Part shown: positions 36,332 to 45,211 of the stretch, in pieces
Numbering within the stretch: position 1 is the stretch's first letter
Layout of the letters: each line of letters starts with the position of its first letter
Assembly (NCBI RefSeq): GCF_003477525.1
Contig: NZ_QUDO01000015.1
Coordinates: 21,965-85,964, forward strand
DNA: 64,000 bases
Direction: 5' to 3'
Origin: Ruminococcus sp. AF41-9
GTDB lineage: Bacteria > Bacillota > Clostridia > Lachnospirales > Lachnospiraceae
Notes under the pieces: model-generated
Database searches by the model: none
What the model was told of the DNA's origin: nothing
The model's input: the letters and a program-made list of their open reading frames with translations, nothing else
Made by a program: the position numbers and the translations under genes

Positions 36332-37237
36332 TTAACCTTTAACAGCACCCATGGTAATTCCCTTGGTAAAGTATTTCTGGAAAATCAGGAATACTACAAT
36401 AATCGGAACTGCTGCCAGAGATGCACCTGCCATGATCAGACCGAAATCTGTGGCATTCTCTGCCTGAAGTTTTGCGATACCAAGTGAGATCGTCAGATTA
36501 TCTGTGCTGCTGAGCATAATCAACTGCATGAAGTAATCATTCCATGAATTGATAAATGTAAAGATTGCCAGTGCTCCGATACCTGGTTTGATCATTGGAA
36601 GTGCGATCTGGGAAAAGGTTTTCCACTCGCTGGCACCATCGATCCTGGCTGCCTCCATCATTTCTCCCGGAATTCCTTCCGCAAACTGTTTGATCAGGAA
36701 CACACCGAACGGCCATCCGACTGTAGGGAAAATAACCGCCCAGATGGTATTATACATATTCAGTGAAGACATTTCACGTAATAACGGGATTAAAATAACC
36801 TGTTTCGGAAGAGCCATCGCACATACGATCAGAGAAAAGAGGATCGTACGTCCGATAAATCTTTTCTTTGCAAGTGCATATCCTGCCATAGCTGCTGTAA
36901 AGCAGGTCAGAAGCATTGCCACTACTGCCATGAAAACCGTATTCAGTAACCAGCGGATCGCTGCCGGAACCTGTGGACCTGCCAGCGAAAGGCTGGTAAA
37001 TGGAATATGGATTTCCCACAGAGGTGCTACCTGTCTGCTGAAAAGTTTCTGGTAGTTTGCAGTTACCCATTCACTTGGCCACCATTCTGGAGTCGTTGCA
37101 TTGATCGCCGCACCGGTCTTAAAAGATCCTGTGATGATCCAGTAAAGAGGAAAGGCGAAGCTGATCGCAAGCAGTGTGATCACGATAATGGAAAATGTTT
37201 TGTACGCTTTTGTGCGTGCTGCGGTATTTTTCTTCAT
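36332..37237 (-). CDS. Carbohydrate ABC transporter permease, MalG type
   Basis: The inner permease of a sugar ABC importer. Six hydrophobic segments; the cytoplasmic EAA loop reads EAARIDGASEWKTFSQIALPMIKPG. The C-terminus ends YFTKGITMGAVKG, typical of MalG/LacG proteins. 301 aa. It starts 17 bp after the MalF-type gene, in the order binding protein, MalF-like, MalG-like. No ATPase gene is in the cluster; such importers often share an MsmK-type ATPase encoded elsewhere. Sialic acid is the likely substrate from the adjoining lyase. Confidence 0.92.
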   Translation of the reverse strand: MKKNTAARTKAYKTFSIIVITLLAISFAFPLYWIITGSFKTGAAINATTPEWWPSEWVTANYQKLFSRQVAPLWEIHIPFTSLSLAGPQVPAAIRWLLNTVFMAVVAMLLTCFTAAMAGYALAKKRFIGRTILFSLIVCAMALPKQVILIPLLREMSSLNMYNTIWAVIFPTVGWPFGVFLIKQFAEGIPGEMMEAARIDGASEWKTFSQIALPMIKPGIGALAIFTFINSWNDYFMQLIMLSSTDNLTISLGIAKLQAENATDFGLIMAGASLAAVPIIVVFLIFQKYFTKGITMGAVKG

Positions 37238-37254
37238 TTGCTTTTCCTCCTTTC

Positions 37255-38151
37255 TTAATCTGTCTTGGCCATCTTAAACTGGATACCGGAAAGGATGGCG
37301 ATAGCGATGGCAAGGATTACACCCATGGCATTTCCATATCCATAGCGGTACAGTTTAAATGCATTATAATAGATATAATACATAATGGTATCTGTGCTGT
37401 GATTCGGACCGCCGCTTGTCAGAAGCTGGATCAGCGCGAAACACTGGAAGCTGTTGATGGTTGTGATAACCAGAATGTAAAGAGTTGTCGGCATGATCTG
37501 CGGCCATTTGATTTTCCAGAAGCACTGGAATTTCGTTGCACCGTCTACTTCTGCTGCTTCTACCAGACTCTGGTCTACGTTGTTGAGAGCAGATACATAC
37601 AGCACGATCGGCTGTCCCACAGAAGTCGTAAGCAGGATCAGAATGATACAGCCAAGAGCGTATCTCTCATCACCCAGCCAGTTGATATTCTGTTTCAGCA
37701 GTCCGGTTGCCTTTCCCACATAATTGAAAATTCCGTAGTAATTGTTGAACATCCATTTCCATACAACTGTAACGGCTACTGAACCGGTTACTACAGGAAG
37801 ATAAAAAATACAACGGAAAAGTGAACAGAAAGGTTCTTTCAGATCATAGATAACAGAACTTACCCATAAAGAAAAAATACATACAACAGGAACAGAAACA
37901 ACTACGATAATGATCGTATTTACTAATGCTCCAAGAAAAATTTTGTCCTGAAACAGCTCTTTGTAGTTTCCAAGTCCGACAAAAATATCTGCGCGGTTCA
38001 TAGTGGAATCAAAGAAGCTGGTAATTACGCACTGGATCATCGGATAGATTACAAATCCAAGAAAGAAGATCAGACTTGGGATCATAAAGGCATAGCCTGC
38101 GATCGTTTCTCTGCGCACCAGTGCTCTTGATGTACTGCTTTTACCTGACAC
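37255..38151 (-). CDS. Carbohydrate ABC transporter permease, MalF type
   Basis: Second permease subunit, 298 aa, with six membrane segments starting at about residue 16 (AGYAFMIPSLIFFLGFVIYP) and the EAA loop EAAEVDGATKFQCFWKIKWPQIMPT. AGGAGG lies just before the start. A strong intergenic hairpin separates it from the binding-protein gene, a common way to make more binding protein than permease. Confidence 0.92.
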   Translation of the reverse strand: MSGKSSTSRALVRRETIAGYAFMIPSLIFFLGFVIYPMIQCVITSFFDSTMNRADIFVGLGNYKELFQDKIFLGALVNTIIIVVVSVPVVCIFSLWVSSVIYDLKEPFCSLFRCIFYLPVVTGSVAVTVVWKWMFNNYYGIFNYVGKATGLLKQNINWLGDERYALGCIILILLTTSVGQPIVLYVSALNNVDQSLVEAAEVDGATKFQCFWKIKWPQIMPTTLYILVITTINSFQCFALIQLLTSGGPNHSTDTIMYYIYYNAFKLYRYGYGNAMGVILAIAIAILSGIQFKMAKTD

Positions 38152-38178
38152 CGGAAATTCCTCCTTTTTTCATAAAGA

Positions 38179-38211
38179 GTGCCCTTCCCACGATAAATGC
38201 AGGAAGGGCAC
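38179..38211 (-). terminator. Intercistronic hairpin after binding-protein gene
   Basis: GTGCCCTTCC and GGAAGGGCAC form a perfect 10-bp stem around 13 bases; followed by TCTTTATG, a weak T tract, so partial termination or mRNA stabilisation is likely. Confidence 0.65.
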
Positions 38212-38227
38212 ATAAAGTTCCTTAATA

Positions 38228-39490
38228 CTACTGTGCTGCTGCAACGTTTGCAGTTGTTGTAAATTCTTCTACTGCTGTCTTCACATCAGTACCGGAACCA
38301 ATCTGCTGAAGCATGTTCCACCATGCTGTACGAGCTTCTGCCCATCCGCCAACTACCTGATAATAGTCGCCCATGTATGGAATGAATGCAGAGTATTCTG
38401 TCATCAGTTCATCGCCTTCGTAAACGTTTCCGAGGTCTTTTACAGGCCAGAAGTTGGAAGCTTTTACGCTCTCAGGAGCCTGTGTTTCGTCGTTTGCCAT
38501 GAAATCGATAAATGTCTTGGATGCTTCGATCTTCGCTTCATCGCCGTTATCAAATACACCAAATCCCCAGATACCGCCGCAGAGCTGTGGATCGCCGCTC
38601 TCTGTCGGGAATGCCATTGGAAGTACGTCAAAGCTTAAATTCTCAGCGTTATTCTTCTCCTGGGATACGTTCCAGCAGAATGCCATTGCCAGTGTTCCGT
38701 TGCAGAACAGGTTTACTTCATCGCCGCCTGCGATAGATGCGTCAAAGTTGATTCCATCCATGGAATTTAACAGTTCGAGAGCTTTGATATTCTCTTCGCT
38801 GTTTAATGTGTATTCTGTGTGCTCAGCATTTGTAAATGTACCGCCGTAGAGATTGTTTACAAGTGCTCTTGTTCCCTGGTCACCGCCCTGGCCGCTGCAG
38901 TATACTGCGCCAACGTTCTCCTGACCGGAATCATAAACTGCCTGAACTGCTTTCTGGAAGTTCTCTGTTGTCCAGGTATGGTTTTCTTCATCGAGATACT
39001 GCAGTGCATCTGCTTTCTCGAAAATATCTCTGTTAACTGCCATTGTATGAGCTGTCATACATAATGGATATTCGTAGAATACGCCGTCGTTGTTCTGGCA
39101 TGCTTTTTCTACAGAATCATAGATTGCTTCTTTGGCATCGTCTGTCCACATATCGGATAAGTCTGCCATCAGCCCTTTTGCTCCCCAGTTTGCTACCAGA
39201 CGTTCCGGTCCTTCCAGAACGATGTCCGGTGCCTGTCCGCCTTCGATTGCGGTGTTGATCTGGTCATCACCATTTGTATAGTCCAGATATTCTACAGTTA
39301 CATTGATCTCCGGATGAGCTTCATTGAAGTTTGCGATCATTCCGTCTACAGTAGCTGCATCGCCCCAGTTTCCGATCGGATAGGTCCAGAGTGTGATGTC
39401 TGTAGATTCAGAATCTGCTGCAAAAACATTCCCTGCCGGTACTAACATACTTGCTGCAAGTGCAACTGCCAAAACTTTACGATACTTCAT
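38228..39490 (-). CDS. Extracellular sugar-binding protein of ABC transporter
   Basis: A family 1 solute-binding protein of about 420 aa. The signal peptide MKYRKVLAVALAASMLVPAG... ends near VFA-AD and has no lipobox cysteine, unusual for a Gram-positive binding protein, which is normally a lipoprotein. The mature part begins ESTDITLWTYPIGNWGDAAT. ATG 39490 has GAGAGGG eight bases upstream; a start at 39523 has no support. It is first in the transporter-nanA cluster, with a near-consensus promoter (39677-39705). Sialic acid is the inferred ligand. Confidence 0.88.
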   Translation of the reverse strand: MKYRKVLAVALAASMLVPAGNVFAADSESTDITLWTYPIGNWGDAATVDGMIANFNEAHPEINVTVEYLDYTNGDDQINTAIEGGQAPDIVLEGPERLVANWGAKGLMADLSDMWTDDAKEAIYDSVEKACQNNDGVFYEYPLCMTAHTMAVNRDIFEKADALQYLDEENHTWTTENFQKAVQAVYDSGQENVGAVYCSGQGGDQGTRALVNNLYGGTFTNAEHTEYTLNSEENIKALELLNSMDGINFDASIAGGDEVNLFCNGTLAMAFCWNVSQEKNNAENLSFDVLPMAFPTESGDPQLCGGIWGFGVFDNGDEAKIEASKTFIDFMANDETQAPESVKASNFWPVKDLGNVYEGDELMTEYSAFIPYMGDYYQVVGGWAEARTAWWNMLQQIGSGTDVKTAVEEFTTTANVAAAQ

Positions 39491-39676
39491 AACGAATACC
39501 CTCTCTTTCCTTTTCTTGTACACCCATACTTTTTTGTCTGCTTTTCAGCTTTTTGGTTACTGTTTTTCATTTTCTTTTTGTACCGTTCCTCTGCTACCCC
39601 ATTTGCAGATTTGACGGTCTGTGATTATCTTTTCACTTTGCCGGTCATGTGAATCTTTGATAATTTTTATATTCGT

Positions 39677-39705
39677 ATTGTACATTCCTTTGTGCATTCT
39701 GTCAA
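39677..39705 (-). promoter_or_regulatory. Promoter of binding protein-permease-nanA cluster
   Basis: Minus-strand perfect TTGACA, 17-bp spacer, TACAAT. It leaves a leader of about 180 nt (39491-39670) in which I see no known riboswitch or clear operator. Confidence 0.85.
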
Positions 39706-39864
39706 TAGTTTTTTAAAATTTTTTCATTTTATTTTTAAAATTAAAATTTTTAGCATTTTAGTGTGATGAAATTTATGGAAATATTTTTCATTTTTCTCCA
39801 CACAGACATGCTCAGCTATTCCTTTTTCTATATTCCTGCCTTATATTTTCCACCCTGACTGCAC

Positions 39865-39905
39865 AAAAATGCCATGGACTTTCTTCCGATTTCCATGGCA
39901 TTTTT
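39865..39905. terminator. Bidirectional-type terminator beyond ppk
   Basis: AAAAATGCCATGG and CCATGGCATTTTT form a perfect 13-bp stem around 15 bases, with A/T ends on both sides. Confidence 0.8.
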
Positions 39906-39907
39906 AT

Positions 39908-39978
39908 GTTTCTTTTCTTACTTTTGTTTTGTTTCTTTTCTTAATTTCTATTTCGTTTCTTTTCTTACTTCTGTTTTT
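39908..39978. repeat. Tandem 23-24-bp T-rich repeat past ppk
   Basis: Three units starting GTTTCTTTTCTTA at 39908, 39931 and 39955, with variation in their second halves. It lies between the ppk stop codon and its terminator, so it would be transcribed as an A/G-rich tail. Confidence 0.7.
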
Positions 39979-39990
39979 TCTTTTATTTGC

Positions 39991-42192
39991 TTATTCCTCT
40001 ACATCCTCCGCCGGTTCTGCCGGGATAAAGACACGGGATTTCTTTTCTTCGTGTTTGTGAAGGGATGCTTTCTCTGTCGCTTCCATGCAGAATTCCATCT
40101 GGGAATTGATCTGAGTCTTACCTCTTTTGTCCGGTTTGACATAGGTGCCGTCCGGCTGAAGCAGATGTGCCTTTACATTGTCCCTAAATTCCAGGTCAAG
40201 GACATGTTCGAGTTCTTTCTTTATCTTTTCGTCTTCTACAGGGAAAACAATCTCCACACGGCGGTCCAGATTACGCGGCATCCAGTCTGCGCTTCCCATA
40301 TAGATTTCCGGATTTCCACCGTTTTCAAAATAGAAAATACGGCTGTGTTCCAGAAATTCTCCTACAATGGAACGAACCTGAATGTTTTCGCTCACTCCCG
40401 GAATCCCCACTTTCAGGCAGCAGATTCCTCTTACCAGAAGTTCCACCTGTACGCCACAGGAAGAAGCATAGTAAAGTCCAGCGATGATCTTCGGGTCACA
40501 GAGAGAGTTCATTTTGGCACGGATCTGTGCCGGAAGTCCTTTCTTTGCATTCTCCGCTTCTCTCTCAATCAGGCTTAAGAAACGGTCTTTCATCCAGATC
40601 GGTGCCACGATCAGTTTATTCCAGCGTTTCGGCTCTGAGTATCCGGAAAGCATATTGAATACTGCGGTAGCATCTTCCCCGAACCGTTCATCGCAGGTAA
40701 AAATTCCGCAGTCCGTGTAGAGTTTCGCAGTGGAATCATTATAATTACCGGTTGCCAGATGTACATATCTGCGGATTCCGGTTTCTTCTCTCCTTACCAC
40801 CAGTGTGATCTTGCTGTGTGTTTTCAAACCGACCAGGCCATAAATCACATGGCAGCCTGCCTTTTCCAGTTTTTTCGCCCACACAATATTATTTTCTTCA
40901 TCAAAACGTGCTTTCAGCTCTACCAGTACGGAAACCTGTTTGCCATTCTCTGCCGCCTGCGCAAGAGCTGCAATGATCGGAGAATTTCCGCTGACACGGT
41001 ACAGAGTCTGCTTGATCGCCAGTACATCCGGATCTTTTGCAGCCTGACGCACGAAATTCACAACCGGGTCAAAACTCATATATGGATGATGTAAAAAGAC
41101 ATCTCCCTCCCGGATCACCCGGAAAATATCTTTGTCATTCTGAAATTCCGGTACAGGTGCCGGCTGATACCGCGACGTTTTATATTTGTCAAACCCTTCC
41201 GCACCATAGACTTTCATCAGCATCGTAAGGTCCAGTGGTCCATTGATTGCAAAGATATCCGCATCCTTGATATCAAATTCCATTTTCAGGATTTTCAGCA
41301 GACGCTCATCCGCCTTGTCCTCTACTTCCAGACGGATCACTTCTCCCCACTGGCGTTTCTTCAACTGACGCTGGATCTCAACCAGAAGGTCTTCCGCCTC
41401 ATCCTCGTCAATGGTAAGGTCTGCATTACGCATGATACGGTAAGGGTGCGCACATACCACATCATAACTCAGAAACAGTTTGTCAATATTTCTCTCAATG
41501 ATCTCCTCAAGAAGGATCACTGTGGTATCTCCGTCTTTTTTTGACGGAATCTGCACCACTCTCGGAAGAACGGAAGGAACCTGCACTGTCGCAAAGAGAA
41601 GTTCGCTTTCTTCCGTTTTACTGTTCTTGTCATTTTTATCGTTTTTACCTTTTTTATCTTTCTCTTCTTCCCGGTTCTTCTTTGAGATCAGGGCTCCGAT
41701 ATTCAGAGTCTTATTGCGGATCAGTGGAAACGGTCTGGAAGAATCCATCGCCATCGGTGTCAGTACAGGATAGACATTATCTTCAAAATATCGGTCCACA
41801 AACATTTTCTGCTGTTCTGTCAGATCCTCATGAGCTGCAACCAGATGCATTCCTGCCTTCTCCAGTGCCGGGAGCAGGGAACGGTTCAGGGTATTATACT
41901 GCACATGAACCAGTTCATGGGTGCGGGCACTGATCTCTTTTAGCTGTTCTTTTGCAGTCATGCCGGAAATGTCTGTTTTATGGTACCCTGCATGTACCTG
42001 ATCCTTCAGGGATGCCACACGGACCATAAAAAATTCATCCAGATTGGAAGCTGTGATGCTCAGAAATTTCAGTCTGTCAAACAGCGGCAGGTTTTTATCC
42101 CTCGCCTCACTTAACACACGTTCATCAAATTTCAGCCAGCTCAGTTCACGGTTTACAAAATATTCTTTTTTTTCAAATTTTTCCAGTTCCAT
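39991..42192 (-). CDS. ppk1: Polyphosphate kinase 1
   Basis: Reversibly makes polyphosphate from ATP. 733 aa with N-terminal (FVNRELSWLKFDERVLSEA), head, C1 and C2 domains. The autophosphorylated histidine lies in GLKTHSKITLVVRR, and ATGNYNDSTAKLYTD follows. A lysine-rich insertion of about 25 residues near 185-210 (KDKKGKNDKNDK) is not part of the core fold. It follows the ppx-like gene by 14 bp, so synthesis and breakdown of polyphosphate are probably co-expressed. Confidence 0.95.
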   Translation of the reverse strand: MELEKFEKKEYFVNRELSWLKFDERVLSEARDKNLPLFDRLKFLSITASNLDEFFMVRVASLKDQVHAGYHKTDISGMTAKEQLKEISARTHELVHVQYNTLNRSLLPALEKAGMHLVAAHEDLTEQQKMFVDRYFEDNVYPVLTPMAMDSSRPFPLIRNKTLNIGALISKKNREEEKDKKGKNDKNDKNSKTEESELLFATVQVPSVLPRVVQIPSKKDGDTTVILLEEIIERNIDKLFLSYDVVCAHPYRIMRNADLTIDEDEAEDLLVEIQRQLKKRQWGEVIRLEVEDKADERLLKILKMEFDIKDADIFAINGPLDLTMLMKVYGAEGFDKYKTSRYQPAPVPEFQNDKDIFRVIREGDVFLHHPYMSFDPVVNFVRQAAKDPDVLAIKQTLYRVSGNSPIIAALAQAAENGKQVSVLVELKARFDEENNIVWAKKLEKAGCHVIYGLVGLKTHSKITLVVRREETGIRRYVHLATGNYNDSTAKLYTDCGIFTCDERFGEDATAVFNMLSGYSEPKRWNKLIVAPIWMKDRFLSLIEREAENAKKGLPAQIRAKMNSLCDPKIIAGLYYASSCGVQVELLVRGICCLKVGIPGVSENIQVRSIVGEFLEHSRIFYFENGGNPEIYMGSADWMPRNLDRRVEIVFPVEDEKIKKELEHVLDLEFRDNVKAHLLQPDGTYVKPDKRGKTQINSQMEFCMEATEKASLHKHEEKKSRVFIPAEPAEDVEE

Positions 42193-42206
42193 AGCCGTTT
42201 CCTCCT

Positions 42207-43745
42207 CTACGCCCTGCCTTTGCGTCTGAGTACCAGACGGATGCCAAACACTTCTTCAAAAAATGCAACCTTATCTTTCAGAAGCCCCAGTTCCAGGGAA
42301 ATGTCCTGGCTGGAATCCACGATCATCTGCAGCTCTCTGTCTTTGAGAACCGTCTTGATTCCTTTTACTTTCTGATAATGGCTTCTGTCCATGGCATTGG
42401 CAAGTCTTAAAATCGCTGTCATCTTTGCAATTTTGATATAACTTTCTCTGTCGATGCCGTCTCCCATCCTCTGCACCGCATCATAATCCACAAACGCAGA
42501 AGTATTATAACGCACTGCATAGGCGATCATTTTCCGTTCCAGCGAAGAGAGACCGATAATGTCCGTGGACATGATGATCTGGTAGGAACACTCCGCAACA
42601 TTTTCCATGCTGATATACTTTCCGCAGTCGTGAAGAAGGGCTGATATCTGTAACAGAAGGCGTTCTCTCGCACCCATGCCATGTACTTTTTTCATGCTGT
42701 CAAAAATATCCAGACACAGATTCATGGTTCCCTGAATGTGGCTCTTGCTGCTGGAATAACGTTTGGCAATGTTTTTCGATGTAACCAGAATATCGTTTTC
42801 AAAGTTGTGGACACTCTTGATAAATTTCTTTTTTTCCGCGAAATCATACGCCATTCCGTCAAGAAGGGAAACTCCCGGTGCCCACAGTGCTTCTGCATTG
42901 AAAATGTCAATAAAGTTTTTGCACACGATCATGGTCGGTGCGACCAGGGAAGCATACTCCGGATCAATTTCCATCTCCTGTGCCAGAATATCCTCGGATT
43001 TTCCCACCGTTGCCTCGTACCGTTTCATAAACTCTTCTTTTGTGATGATCTTATCTTCCATCTTTTCCTGGAAGATCATATCCGTGATAAAATCACCCAT
43101 AAGAATCACATTTTTAATATCGCGGTCCTTCAGGTAAAGACGCTGGAAATTGGTCAGGTCATTCCGGATAAATTCTTCCACCAGCTTATCATAATGGATG
43201 GTCGTTTTTTCCAGTTCCTGAAGGCGCTGACGGATTCTTAAACTTCCCATTTTCAGGCTTTGTGTGGTCACCAGGGCATCTTTGTCAAAAAGAGATACCT
43301 GAAGGCTGCCACCACCTACATCCAGTATGGCTGTTCCCTTCTGGATCATTTTCTTGAACCCTTTTTCAATTGCCGCAATAGATTTGTATCCCAGAAAATG
43401 CTGTTCCGCATTGCTGAGAATTTCAATCTTCAGCCCGGTTCTGCGGTAAATCTGTTCTATAACGATCAGCGGACTGGCAAGTTCCCGAAATGCACTGGTT
43501 CCGCAGACGCGATACTCCTGCACGCCGAAATCCTGCATCATTCTCTTAAAATCATTCAGAACCTCGCATAAAACATCCAGCATTTCTGTGTCGATCTTTC
43601 CCAGTGCGTATGCTCCCTTGCCAAGCTCCAGACTGCATCTGACATCATTCAGTTCCCGAAAGCCAATTCTCTTTGACAGTTCGAAAATCTTCATGCTCAC
43701 TTCATAAGAGCCAATGTCAATTGCCGCAAATGTCATGACTGCCAT
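42207..43745 (-). CDS. Ppx/GppA phosphatase with C-terminal HD domain
   Basis: Exopolyphosphatase or pppGpp phosphatase of about 512 aa. The N-terminal actin-like fold shows AAIDIGSYEVSMKIF and DVGGGSLQVSLF; the C-terminal third is an HD domain (QISALLHDCGKYIS). ATG 43745 (MAVMTFAAIDIG) has AAGGAG eight bases upstream; a start at 43775 lacks a site. The adjoining ppk gene suggests polyphosphate as substrate, though activity on (p)ppGpp is equally known in the family. Confidence 0.9.
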   Translation of the reverse strand: MAVMTFAAIDIGSYEVSMKIFELSKRIGFRELNDVRCSLELGKGAYALGKIDTEMLDVLCEVLNDFKRMMQDFGVQEYRVCGTSAFRELASPLIVIEQIYRRTGLKIEILSNAEQHFLGYKSIAAIEKGFKKMIQKGTAILDVGGGSLQVSLFDKDALVTTQSLKMGSLRIRQRLQELEKTTIHYDKLVEEFIRNDLTNFQRLYLKDRDIKNVILMGDFITDMIFQEKMEDKIITKEEFMKRYEATVGKSEDILAQEMEIDPEYASLVAPTMIVCKNFIDIFNAEALWAPGVSLLDGMAYDFAEKKKFIKSVHNFENDILVTSKNIAKRYSSSKSHIQGTMNLCLDIFDSMKKVHGMGARERLLLQISALLHDCGKYISMENVAECSYQIIMSTDIIGLSSLERKMIAYAVRYNTSAFVDYDAVQRMGDGIDRESYIKIAKMTAILRLANAMDRSHYQKVKGIKTVLKDRELQMIVDSSQDISLELGLLKDKVAFFEEVFGIRLVLRRKGRA

Positions 43746-43859
43746 ATATGTATCTCCTTTCTGTGTATTGCTCATTTACCTGTTACTTACTTTTTGTATT
43801 TTCCCCTGCCACCTTTGTTCCTGATAGCTGTTTTCTGTATGAAACTAACACTCTGATTC

Positions 43860-45167
43860 CTATTCTTCTGCAGCACCAAGCAGATGATCGATAAACTGCT
43901 GTGCGGTTCTTCCTGTCAGGCCGCCATGGGAAAGTTCCCATTTGTTTGCTTCCAGAAGAAGTTTGTCTTCCGGCATTTTGATCCCGTTTCTCTCTGCCAG
44001 AGCCCTGACAATGGTCTGGAACTCTTTTTTGCCCGGAGCTCCGTAATAGATACGCACACCGAAACGATAAACAAGAGACAGTTTCTCCTGTACGGTATCG
44101 GAGGAATGCAGATCATCATCATCCATGATCTCAAGTTTGTCACTGGATTTCTCTCTTACCAGATGTCTACGGTTACTTGTCGCATAGATCAGGATATTGT
44201 CCGGTTTCTTTTCCAGACCACCCTCAATGACTGCTTTCAGGTATTTATACTCAATCTCAAACTCTTCAAAGGACAGATCGTCCATATAAATGATAAATTT
44301 ATAATTTCTGTTCTTGATCTGTGCAATGACATCATTTAAATCCTGAAACTGATGCTTGTACACCTCGATGATACGAAGTCCCTCATCATAATAACGGTTC
44401 AGGATTCCCTTGATACTGGAAGATTTTCCGGTTCCCGCATCACCAAAAAGGAGGCAGTTGTTTGCTTTTCTTCCTCTTACAAAAGCCTCTGTGTTCTCGA
44501 TCAGTTTCTGTTTCGGAATTTCATATCCGACCAGATCTTCCAGTTTCACATGGGCGATTCTGGTGATCGGCTGAATTTCCACATTATCATTTTCATCATG
44601 ACCTACACGGAACGCCTTATGCAGTCCCAGCTTGCCTACACCGAAATCTTTGTAAAACTGCACCATATCTTTCATAAATTCTTCGGTTGTCTCTGCTGCT
44701 GCCAGAGTTTTGCTCAGGTCACAGATGCGGTCCCTGATACGGGAATTAAACATCTTGCTGTTGCTTCCTGTATTGGTATAATCTGCCAGGATCTTACAGC
44801 AGGAAATGCCAAATGCCTCATCCAGTACAGACAGGTCAAAATCATATAATTCTTTAAATACCCCGAAATCATTCAGTGCCAGTTCATTGATACTTCCCTC
44901 AACTGCACCTCTGATCTCGCAGGCCGTGCTGAATGCATTTTCATTATTTACCATAAGGAAAGTCAGATAACAATGCCAGAGATTTCCGGAAAAGCCATAC
45001 AGCCCTGCGGTTTCCACCAGACCGTTGGCACATTCGAAAAACAGACCCTCTTTTTCTTTCAGATCCGGGCTTTTCTGCTCCCAGGCATTCATCAGTTCTG
45101 CCATCTTTTCCAGAATTTCACCATGTTCAAAGTTACGATAAAGAATACATTCGTTTAATCTAGCCAT
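43860..45167 (-). CDS. DUF815 family AAA ATPase
   Basis: A 435-aa cytoplasmic ATPase of the DUF815 family. Walker A GDAGTGKSSS near residue 243, Walker B IIYMDDLSFEEFE, sensor YATSNRRHLVRE, and the C-terminal LTGRTAQQFIDHLL. The N-terminal 200 residues are helical and specific to this type. The role is unknown; DUF815 proteins resemble the loader/regulator class of AAA proteins. It lies between pheA and the ppx-like gene on the same strand, with gaps of 45-115 bp. Confidence 0.87.
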   Translation of the reverse strand: MARLNECILYRNFEHGEILEKMAELMNAWEQKSPDLKEKEGLFFECANGLVETAGLYGFSGNLWHCYLTFLMVNNENAFSTACEIRGAVEGSINELALNDFGVFKELYDFDLSVLDEAFGISCCKILADYTNTGSNSKMFNSRIRDRICDLSKTLAAAETTEEFMKDMVQFYKDFGVGKLGLHKAFRVGHDENDNVEIQPITRIAHVKLEDLVGYEIPKQKLIENTEAFVRGRKANNCLLFGDAGTGKSSSIKGILNRYYDEGLRIIEVYKHQFQDLNDVIAQIKNRNYKFIIYMDDLSFEEFEIEYKYLKAVIEGGLEKKPDNILIYATSNRRHLVREKSSDKLEIMDDDDLHSSDTVQEKLSLVYRFGVRIYYGAPGKKEFQTIVRALAERNGIKMPEDKLLLEANKWELSHGGLTGRTAQQFIDHLLGAAEE

Positions 45168-45211
45168 TTTTGTTACTTCCTTTTTGTCTCATTTGTTTGT
45201 CTTGGTTTTTA

